The notes beneath the pieces were generated by a model. That model made no database searches, was not told where the DNA came from, and saw only the letters and a list, made by a program, of their open reading frames with translations. Both the position numbers and the translations under genes were made by a program. Shown in pieces: positions 18,804 to 25,851 of a stretch of 64,000 nucleotides of DNA (position 1 is the first letter of the stretch; every line of letters begins with the position of its first letter). This DNA is from Pseudonocardia hierapolitana (GTDB lineage: Bacteria; Actinomycetota; Actinomycetes; Mycobacteriales; Pseudonocardiaceae): positions 186,001 to 250,000 of the forward strand of contig NZ_VIWU01000001.1 of assembly GCF_007994075.1 (NCBI RefSeq). The letters are read 5' to 3'.

Positions 18804-20039
18804 ATGAGCTCTGAGGTCGACGTTGTCATCACCGGGCTCGGCGCGACGACCCCGCTCGGTGGGGACGTCGCATCGACCTGGGAGGGCATGCTCAGCGGGC
18901 GCTCCGGCGTCCGGCGGATCAACGACGACTACGACTGGATCGATCGCTACGAGCTGCCGGTGAAGATCGGCGCGCCGCTCGCGGTCGAACCCACCGAGGT
19001 CCTCCCCCGGGTCCAGTCCCGGCGGCTGGACCGGGTGGAGCAGCTCGCGGTCGTGGCCTCGAAGGAGGCCTGGGCGGACGCCGGATCACCGGAGGTGGAG
19101 CCGGAGCGGCTCGGCGTGGTGGTCGGGACCGGTATCGGCGGCGTCACCACCCTGCTCGCGCAGGACGATCTGCTCGAGACCCAGGGGCTGCGCAAGATCT
19201 CCCCGCTGACCGTGCCGATGCTGATGCCCAACGGGCCCGCCGCGTGGGTGAGCCTCGAGTTCGGCGCACGTGGCGGCGTGCACGCACCGGTGTCCGCGTG
19301 CGCCACCGGCGCGGAGGCCCTGGCCTGGGCGCTCATGCTGATGCGCAACGGCGAGCTGGACGTCGTCATCGCCGGCGGCGCCGAAGCCTGCATCACCCAG
19401 CTCACGGTGGCCGGCTTCGTGCAGTCGCGCACGCTCTCGCAGCGCAACGACGAGCCGGAGCGCGCCTCCCGGCCGTTCGACACCGGTCGCGACGGGTTCG
19501 TGCTCGGCGAGGGCGCCGGGATCATGGTCCTGGAGCGGGCCGAGTTCGCGGCCGCACGCGGTGCCACCGTGCACGGGCGGCTGGCCGGCGCGGGGCTGAC
19601 CGCCGACTCCTACCACATCACGGGGCCGGAGCCGGAGGGGATCGGCCAGTCACGGGCCATCGCCAAGGCCGTGCGCGACGCGGGGCTGGAGCCCACGGAC
19701 GTCGGCCACGTGAACTGCCACGCCACCTCCACGGTCGCGGGCGACGTGGGCGAGACCAGGGCGGTGCGCAAGGCCCTCGGTGACCACCCCGTCCTCACGG
19801 CCCCCAAGGGGTCCTTCGGGCACCTCGTCGGCGCGGCGGGCGCGGTCGAGAGCATCATCACGGTCCTCTCGATCAAGGAGGGGATCATCCCGGCCACCCT
19901 CAACCTCGAGAACCTCGACCCCGGCGTCGAGCTCGACGTGGTGGCGGGCGAACCGCGCAAGGTCGACCTGCAGGCGGCGGTGTGCGACTCGTTCGGGTTC
20001 GGCGGCCACAACGCCGCGATCGCCTTCACGAAGGCCTGA
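18804..20039 (+). CDS. fabF: beta-ketoacyl-ACP synthase II
   Basis: A 411-residue KAS with Cys166 (VSACATGAEALAW), His about 306 (NCHATST) and His about 338 (KGSFGHLVGAAGA), the Cys-His-His triad of elongating synthases. It extends acyl-ACP with malonyl-ACP. It is the last gene of the fabD-fabH-acpP-fabF operon. A second KAS (kasB) and accD6, present at this locus in M. tuberculosis, are absent, which fits an organism without mycolic acids. Confidence 0.95.
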   Translation: MSSEVDVVITGLGATTPLGGDVASTWEGMLSGRSGVRRINDDYDWIDRYELPVKIGAPLAVEPTEVLPRVQSRRLDRVEQLAVVASKEAWADAGSPEVEPERLGVVVGTGIGGVTTLLAQDDLLETQGLRKISPLTVPMLMPNGPAAWVSLEFGARGGVHAPVSACATGAEALAWALMLMRNGELDVVIAGGAEACITQLTVAGFVQSRTLSQRNDEPERASRPFDTGRDGFVLGEGAGIMVLERAEFAAARGATVHGRLAGAGLTADSYHITGPEPEGIGQSRAIAKAVRDAGLEPTDVGHVNCHATSTVAGDVGETRAVRKALGDHPVLTAPKGSFGHLVGAAGAVESIITVLSIKEGIIPATLNLENLDPGVELDVVAGEPRKVDLQAAVCDSFGFGGHNAAIAFTKA

Positions 20040-20040
20040 G

Positions 20041-20565
20041 TCAACAGGCTTCTCGCGCGGAACTGCCGCCCCCGGTCCGGTCGATCAGGGGCGGCGTTCC
20101 GCGCATCGGCAGCGTGGAGCGCCAGCAGATGCGTTCGGCCTGCAGGTCCTGCGGCGCATTCTCCACCGATTGCGTGCTGATGAACCGCACCCGCACCAGC
20201 AGCCCACCCTCGGGGTCCGGGTCGATGCGCTCCACCCGGATCGAGCCGTCCCGCGTGGTGGCATAGGCCTTCTGCCACTCCTGCTCGCCCAGCGCTTCGG
20301 CCCGCGCCGGCACGACCGTGGCACGCCACTGCGCGTAGTCGCGGTCGTTGATGGCGTCGTAGTGGCGCTGCAGCTGGGCACCCACCTCATCGCCCGCCGG
20401 GTGGGCCGCCGCGTCCGCGGAGAGCTCCACCTCGCTCGAACCCACGCCCTCGGCCGGAACCTCCGGCGGCCCTCCGCGATCCCGCGATGCGAGCGCCGCG
20501 GCGCCCCCCACCACCAGCAGCACCGCGAGGACGATCGCGACGCCGGCCGTCCCAGCGCGCGTCAC
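20041..20565 (-). CDS. membrane-anchored or secreted hypothetical protein
   Basis: A 174-residue protein with one N-terminal hydrophobic segment (residues about 6-28, GVAIVLAVLLVVGGAAALA), then an extracytoplasmic domain of about 120 residues. The domain contains HYDAINDRDYAQW and looks NTF2-like, as in many small actinobacterial secreted proteins. No catalytic motif is seen. It is convergent with fabF, with one base between the stops. Confidence 0.75.
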   Translation of the reverse strand: MTRAGTAGVAIVLAVLLVVGGAAALASRDRGGPPEVPAEGVGSSEVELSADAAAHPAGDEVGAQLQRHYDAINDRDYAQWRATVVPARAEALGEQEWQKAYATTRDGSIRVERIDPDPEGGLLVRVRFISTQSVENAPQDLQAERICWRSTLPMRGTPPLIDRTGGGSSAREAC

Positions 20566-21006
20566 CGGCCCACGCCGCGTACATCCACCGCAGACCCCCT
20601 CCGAGTCGGTCGACGATCAGTGTGCCGGGCCGCGGCAGACGGGCAAACACCGGTGGTGATCTCGTGACGTTCCGGCCATGAAAAAATGCTCCGCGGCTGC
20701 TCCTGCACGCGCTCGAGATCGCCCGAGGGTCTTGGCCGCTCCCGAGAGCTCGGCAGTTCCGAACTCGTGTGGAGTGGTTGCGCCCAAGATCCGCAGTGTC
20801 GGTTGGCTATGGCTGTGGCGACAGCCATGGGCAAACCGACAGTTCGGATCATGCGCGCCGCCGCCCGGTGAGCCCTTGGTCCGAGCCTGGTCACCTGCCG
20901 GGCGTGAGGGCGGTCAGCCCGTCGATCGGGGCCTATCGAGTTCGGCCTGGTCGGGCGGGGTTCCGGTGGGCGCGCCGTCCCCCGGCTCGGGACACCCGAC
21001 GGACGC
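20566..21006. other. gap with a 45-nt hairpin, no gene recognised
   Basis: No convincing coding frame is visible. At 20797-20841 there is a strong hairpin: ATGGCTGT and ACAGCCAT around GGCG, extended by TGTCGGTT and AACCGACA with a small internal loop. The IS630 element is inserted at the right end of this gap. Confidence 0.4.
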
Positions 21007-21036
21007 TAGTGGTCGGGTTCGTTAGTTCGTCGGGGG

Positions 21037-22191
21037 TCATGCTGCGGCTGGCAGCGGCTGGTAAGTGGGCGGTGGGTCGATCTGGTCGAGCAGTGCCCGT
21101 AGGTCTGTGCGGGTGAAGGTCCAGTCGAACGGTGTTGCGTTGCTGTTGTAGCGGTCTTGGAAGGCCAGGATGCGCTCTGCGAGGGCGTCGAGGTCGGCGA
21201 AGTCGACCGGGGTGATGGCCTTGCGTTGCAGGATCGAGAAGTAGATCTCGACCTGGTTGAGCCAGGACGCGTGGATCGGCAGGTGCACCAGGGTGGCGGT
21301 GGGCCAGGCTGTGGCCATCCGGTCGATCGAGGCCTGCCCGGCGTGCGAGGAGCCGTTGTCGACGATCCAGAACACCCGCCGCGCGGAGGCGTGGGGCTCG
21401 GTGGTCATGACCTTGGCGACGAGCTCGGTGAAGGGTTCGATCCCGGTCTTGGGGGCGATGGTCCCGATCACGCGGGCGTGGTGGACGTCGTAGGCGGCGA
21501 AGTAGGCCAGGGTCCCGCCGCGGCGGTACTCGAACTCCACGTGCCGGGTGTGGCCCGGCCCGGGCGGGCGGCCGGGATGGCGGCGGCGCAAAGCTTGGAG
21601 CTGGGACTTCTCATCGGCGCTGATCACGTAGTCGTGCGGACCCAGCGGGGCGCCTTCCCAGGTGCGGGCATATAGGTCCAGGGCGCGGGCGGCTTTGGAC
21701 TCGAAGTCGGGGTCGCGGGGGAAGATCCAGGAGCGGTGCTGCCAGGGTTTGATCGCGGCGCGGGCCAGCCAGCGGCGCACCGTGGACCCCGAGATCGCCG
21801 AGACGACACCGCGGGCGACGGCTTCGGTGGCCAGCTCGGTGCTGCTCCAGCGCGACAGCGGTATCCCGGTCTCGGCGGGCAGCGCGCAGGCCAGCGCGGT
21901 GATCGCCGCAACCTGCACCGCGGTGAACCGCCGCGGCCGCCCGGATCGGGGCCGATCGGCCAAGCCCCCCAGACGCCCGGCGGCGAACCGGCAGCGCCAT
22001 CGGCGGGCGGTGTCGACACACAGCCCGAGGTCGGCGGCGATGGCGGCGTTGGAGCCCCCGGCCGCAGCGGCGAGCACGATCTGGGCTCGGACCCGGTCCC
22101 GATGCTCGATGCGCCCGCCGCGCACTCGCGCCAGCAGTTCGGCCTCCTCGGCCGGGGTGAGCACGATGACGAACGGGCTGGCGACGGGCAT
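21037..22191 (-). CDS. IS630-family transposase
   Basis: A 384-residue DDE transposase. The N-terminal helix-turn-helix (GGSNAAIAADLGLCVDTARR) is followed by RPRSGRPRRF, a typical IS630 linker. The catalytic domain has the first Asp in VISADEKSQLQ, the second in FWIVDNGSSHAG and a Glu in HASWLNQVEIYFSILQRK, the complete triad, so it looks active. The ATG at 22191 (MPVASPFVIVL) matches the usual family start; the frame is open further upstream. Confidence 0.9.
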   Translation of the reverse strand: MPVASPFVIVLTPAEEAELLARVRGGRIEHRDRVRAQIVLAAAAGGSNAAIAADLGLCVDTARRWRCRFAAGRLGGLADRPRSGRPRRFTAVQVAAITALACALPAETGIPLSRWSSTELATEAVARGVVSAISGSTVRRWLARAAIKPWQHRSWIFPRDPDFESKAARALDLYARTWEGAPLGPHDYVISADEKSQLQALRRRHPGRPPGPGHTRHVEFEYRRGGTLAYFAAYDVHHARVIGTIAPKTGIEPFTELVAKVMTTEPHASARRVFWIVDNGSSHAGQASIDRMATAWPTATLVHLPIHASWLNQVEIYFSILQRKAITPVDFADLDALAERILAFQDRYNSNATPFDWTFTRTDLRALLDQIDPPPTYQPLPAAA

Positions 22192-22313
22192 CCCCGCGTT
22201 GTCCACCCGCGCCAGGACGCGAGCGCCGCGACACACCATGATCACCCGAGCGGGCGACGGACGGCTGTCTACTTGGGCCCAGCAGCGCGGCCGAGGACTG
22301 TCACGATGAGCAG

Positions 22314-22664
22314 GTGCCCACGTTCCCTGAGTCGACCAAGATCTCCGTGCGGCAGAGGCTGAGCGCTCGTGCCCGCGAGCGTTGGCCACAGATCAGCCAG
22401 TTGCGCATGCGTCACCGCGGGGTGTTCACCTACGTCGAGGCCACCACCGACACAGCGACCCTGCCACTGTGTCGACTGCGCTACGTCGGGTCCGCCCACC
22501 ACTGGCAGGTCGCGATCTACCGGGCCAGCCACGACGACTACCAGGAATCGATCTTCCCCAGCGGGCTACCGATCGGAACCTGCCAAGACGCCCTCGACCT
22601 CGCCTGCGGCCTCTACCTCAACGATCCCACGGCCTGGCACGACCTCAGACCCCCGACGAACTAA
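22314..22664 (+). CDS. passenger protein of the IS630 element, unknown function
   Basis: A 116-residue protein transcribed away from the transposase, with its stop codon inside the right inverted repeat. The composition is that of a folded protein (FTYVEATTDTATLPLCRLRY, then GSAHHWQVAIYRASHDDY) rather than chance sequence. I do not recognise the family. Because it ends in the repeat, it must move with the element. A role in transposition or in element maintenance is possible but is inference. Confidence 0.65.
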   Translation: MPTFPESTKISVRQRLSARARERWPQISQLRMRHRGVFTYVEATTDTATLPLCRLRYVGSAHHWQVAIYRASHDDYQESIFPSGLPIGTCQDALDLACGLYLNDPTAWHDLRPPTN

Positions 22665-22750
22665 CGACCGGGACCACTAGCGCCCGAACGGAGCAGCGCT
22701 CGTCGGCGAAGAGCGGAACGTACGGTATGCCCGGCTGGGCGTCCGGATCG

Positions 22751-23239
22751 TTATCCGACCTGGTGCAGGAGCGTTCCGGCGGCCCCGTCGCCGGCCAGCC
22801 GGAACGGCTCGAGGGCGTCGTCCCACGCCGAGCCGAGCAGCTCGTGCACCCGCCCCGCGAGGCGGCTCGCCGGCACCTCCGCGAGCAGGCTGCGCAGCCG
22901 GTCCTCCCCCACCACGATGTCGCCGTTGGCGCTGGTCCGCCCGTTCCACAGGCCGAGGGTGGGGACGTGACAGAACCGCTCGCCGTCGACCCCGTGGCTG
23001 GGTTCCTCGGTGACCTCGAAGCGCAACATCGGCCAAGCCCGCAGGGCACCCGCCAGCGCACCACCGCTGCCCGCCGGCCCGGTCCAGCTGCACTCGGCAC
23101 GCAGCTGCCCGGGTGCGGCGGGTTGAGGTGACCAGTGCAGCGAGACCTTCATGCCGAGCACGCCCGAGATCGCCCACTCGACGTGCGGGCAGACCGCAGT
23201 TGGCGACGAGTGGATGAAGACCACGCCGCGTGCGTTCAC
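22751..23239 (-). CDS. DUF3145 family protein
   Basis: A 162-residue protein beginning VNARGVVFIHSSPTAVCPHV, the signature start of DUF3145, an actinobacterial family of unknown function. The GTG at 23239 was chosen from GGAGGT six bases upstream. The right end of the IS630 element lies 71 bp beyond its stop codon, so the gene itself is not interrupted. Confidence 0.85.
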   Translation of the reverse strand: MNARGVVFIHSSPTAVCPHVEWAISGVLGMKVSLHWSPQPAAPGQLRAECSWTGPAGSGGALAGALRAWPMLRFEVTEEPSHGVDGERFCHVPTLGLWNGRTSANGDIVVGEDRLRSLLAEVPASRLAGRVHELLGSAWDDALEPFRLAGDGAAGTLLHQVG

Positions 23240-23384
23240 TGCAGACCTCCAACGTCGACGAGGAACGTCTTCCCCTACGCCCTCGTACGCGTCCGGTCCG
23301 CTGATTTCGGTTGTGTGATCAGTCTGCCCGGTCGACCCCGACACGTCCAAACAGGCCGCCCACTCCGGGCGTGTCGCGGGCCGA

Positions 23385-24290
23385 TCACCAGTCCGGCAGG
23401 CCAGCGCCGTCGAGGTAGCTGTTGCCCTCGAGCACGGCGCGCCGCGACACCCGCAGCGGCGCCTCCCCTGCGTCCCGCCGGAAGCGGTTGCCGCTGATCC
23501 GCACGTCGGACGGGCTGCCCGGCTCGTCCTCCCGGAGCGTGTAGCGCCCGCCCCCGAGCACGTTGCCGCGGATCACGATCGGGCCATCGCCGCGCCCCGT
23601 CGCGCGGTCGGGATCGAGCAGCAGGGCGCTACCGCGTCCCGGTCCGCTCCCCACGTCGACCTTGTTGTCCTCGACCAGCACGTCCCGGCCGCTCCCGCGC
23701 ACCACCAGGGCCGAGGCCTCGCGGTCGGGCGGCGTGACGAAGTCGTGCACCGTGCTGTTGCGCAGCCGCGAGGACTCGCCGAGCCACGCGCCGTCGCCGG
23801 TCACCCGGGTGATCTCCACGCGCTCCCCGCTCCACCGGTCACCGCCGATGGCCGCCTCCGGGAAGTCGCCGGTGAGCGTGACGTCCTCGATCCGGACCGA
23901 GCCCCTGCCGGTGGTGACGATGCCGAAGGGCTGCGTGCCGTCGCCGACGACGCGGCTGCGGCGCACCACGACCTCCGGCGCGTCCACGACGACACCGCCA
24001 CGGATCTCCCACCCGTCCAGCACGGCGCCGGCGGACGTGATCGTGCGGGCGGCGGTCGGGCACAGGCGCAGGCCGGCCGGCACGCCGACGCTGCCCCGCT
24101 CGGGCGCCTCGTACGGTCCGGCCGCGGCGCATTCCAGCGCGGCGACGGCCGGCGCGAGCGCCACGGTGGGCGGGTCGAGCGCAGGGAAAGTCGTGCCGTC
24201 GGTGGCGACGACCACCGCGGCGACGGCGAGCACGCACGTGGCGAGCCCGAGGCCGGCACGGGCGATCGCGCGCCCGGTCGCCCCGCTCAT
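23385..24290 (-). CDS. secreted parallel beta-helix protein
   Basis: A 301-residue protein with an N-terminal hydrophobic segment (residues about 8-30) acting as signal peptide or anchor. It then shows repeated beta-helix turns of the kind VVRRSRVVGDG, VRIEDVTLTGD, VLVEDNKVDVG, VIRGNVLGGG and VRISGNRF at intervals of about 22-25 residues. Proteins of this fold often bind or cleave polysaccharide; no catalytic residues can be identified. It is probably cell-surface located. Confidence 0.7.
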   Translation of the reverse strand: MSGATGRAIARAGLGLATCVLAVAAVVVATDGTTFPALDPPTVALAPAVAALECAAAGPYEAPERGSVGVPAGLRLCPTAARTITSAGAVLDGWEIRGGVVVDAPEVVVRRSRVVGDGTQPFGIVTTGRGSVRIEDVTLTGDFPEAAIGGDRWSGERVEITRVTGDGAWLGESSRLRNSTVHDFVTPPDREASALVVRGSGRDVLVEDNKVDVGSGPGRGSALLLDPDRATGRGDGPIVIRGNVLGGGRYTLREDEPGSPSDVRISGNRFRRDAGEAPLRVSRRAVLEGNSYLDGAGLPDW

Positions 24291-24370
24291 GGCCGCCTCT
24301 TCATGGCGGAAAGGGTACGACCGGATGGTCGCAAAGTCGCCGGCAGGGCTCTACGAAGAGTGAATCGTTA

Positions 24371-25411
24371 TCACGATGTGTAGTGACGGATGCCGTCCCG
24401 ATCCTCGACCGTGACCAGCTCACGCTCCGCCAGCACCTCGAGGTGCGCGGAGGTCTCGATGGTGGCGAGCATCCGGTTGAACAGGTCGAGCTCGGTGAAC
24501 GGCGTGTCGCGCCGGGTCCACAGCAGCACGCCGGCCACCTCGTAGGCCGTCGAGCAGCCCTCCTGCACGGCGGCGAGCGTCGTGTCGAGCCGCTTCGCGT
24601 GGTGGGCGATCAGCTCGTCCACCCGCTGGTGCACGCGCATTCCGGTCGGCCCGTGCGCAGGCAGCAGCACCGCGTCCGGTCGCGAGCGTACGAGCTCCAG
24701 CGAGGTGAGGAAGTCCGCGAGTGGACTCTCCGCCGGTGCGGGTTCCAGCCCGAGGGACGGGGTGATCCGCGGCAGCACGTGGTCGCCGGCGAACAACAGC
24801 TCCCCGGCCGGGTCGGCGAACACGACGTGACCCCGGGTGTGCCCGGGCGTCGCGACGGCCTCCAGCACCCGCTGGTCGGCCGAACCCTCCCCCACCACGA
24901 TCCGGGCGCCGTCGTCGATCCAGTCGTCGGGGAACTCGTACTCGGCCGGTTCGACGGGCGGCGGGACGTGGCGCTCCAGCTCCCGGACGAGCTCGTGGGC
25001 CCCCAGGCCGAGCAGCTGCTTGCGATGGTGGCGCTGCCCGGGACGCGTCCGGCGCAACACCTCGAGCCCGTGCTGCTCACCGCGCCCCAGCGCTACGCGC
25101 ATGCCGAACTCCCGCCGCAGCACCACCGCCTGCGTGTAGTGGTCGCGGTGGATGTGCGTGACGAGGAAGCGGCGCACGTCCGCGAGGCCCGCGCCGAGCG
25201 AGGCGAGCGCCGTGGACAGCGCCTCCCGGGACTGGGCCAGCGCCCACCCGGCGTCGACGAGGGTCAGCCCGTCGCCGTCGGCCAGCGCGTAGACGTTGAC
25301 CGCACGCAGGCCGTCGTTCGGCAGCGGAAGCGGAATGCGGTACACGCCCGGTGCACACCGGTACACCCCGGGCGCCGTCCAGTCACCCGCCGGGTCATCG
25401 TCGACGATCAC
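24371..25411 (-). CDS. metallo-beta-lactamase-fold hydrolase
   Basis: A 346-residue MBL-fold protein. The zinc-binding signature is THIHRDHY (about residue 97-104), with further ligands in TPGHTRGHV and FAGDHVLP and a last His in LPAHGPTG. A C-terminal winged-helix-like region (ERELVTVEDRDGIRHY) is typical of the LACTB2/glyoxalase-II-like group. Substrate unknown. GTG 25411 is preceded by GGAGGG, which settles the start. Confidence 0.85.
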   Translation of the reverse strand: MIVDDDPAGDWTAPGVYRCAPGVYRIPLPLPNDGLRAVNVYALADGDGLTLVDAGWALAQSREALSTALASLGAGLADVRRFLVTHIHRDHYTQAVVLRREFGMRVALGRGEQHGLEVLRRTRPGQRHHRKQLLGLGAHELVRELERHVPPPVEPAEYEFPDDWIDDGARIVVGEGSADQRVLEAVATPGHTRGHVVFADPAGELLFAGDHVLPRITPSLGLEPAPAESPLADFLTSLELVRSRPDAVLLPAHGPTGMRVHQRVDELIAHHAKRLDTTLAAVQEGCSTAYEVAGVLLWTRRDTPFTELDLFNRMLATIETSAHLEVLAERELVTVEDRDGIRHYTS

Positions 25412-25750
25412 GCGGCCCTCCTTCGATACGCCTCGACACGCTACGTCCCGCCGCAGCACACGCACGCGGGTGTGGCGAGCTGCACAGCCTCATCCGTGAG
25501 GGCGATCGCCGACGACAGCTGCGATCAGCGCCCGCCAAGCCTCGGGTTGGATGGCAACACCTCGGATTCGCTCGGCAGCGGACATCGCTCAGAGAGTCGG
25601 CGGGAGGCCCTCGTCCGAGCGGTGTGGACGCGTTCCACGATTTGTCCGGCACTCGCACCGGCGGCGCTTCGCGGGCGGCGGCGGGAAGGCCACCGGCGAG
25701 GGAGCACAGGGCGCTGTTGCGTGCCGGGCCGACTCGGAGCCGGCGCAGCA
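25412..25750. other. gap between the MBL gene and the nrdJ terminator, nothing recognised
   Basis: Short open frames exist on both strands but are rich in Arg and lack ribosome binding sites. I looked for a cobalamin riboswitch core here because of the neighbouring B12-dependent enzyme and did not find one. It presumably holds the promoter of the MBL gene. Confidence 0.3.
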
Positions 25751-25784
25751 AAGAGGGAGCCGACCCAAGCGTCGGCTCCCTCTT
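25751..25784 (-). terminator. hairpin terminator after nrdJ
   Basis: AAGAGGGAGCCGAC pairs perfectly with GTCGGCTCCCTCTT across a 6-base loop, a 14-bp stem. It lies 67 bp beyond the nrdJ stop. Confidence 0.8.
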
Positions 25785-25851
25785 CCGCGTTCAGGTCAGT
25801 GACCTCAGCGACGGATGCTCAATGCTGCATCAGCTGCAATTCCGCCCGTTC

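Larger units (their letters stand above)
21009..22677. mobile_element. IS630-type insertion sequence with passenger ORF
   Basis: Ends are 30-bp terminal inverted repeats with three mismatches (21009-21038 and 22648-22677), starting GTGGTC and sharing the inner block TCGTTAGTTCGTCGGGGGTC. TA on both sides (21007-21008 and 22678-22679) fits the TA target duplication of the IS630/mariner group. The element is 1,669 bp, longer than a transposase-only member, because it carries a second, divergent ORF. Both ORFs end inside or at the edge of the inverted repeats. Confidence 0.85.
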
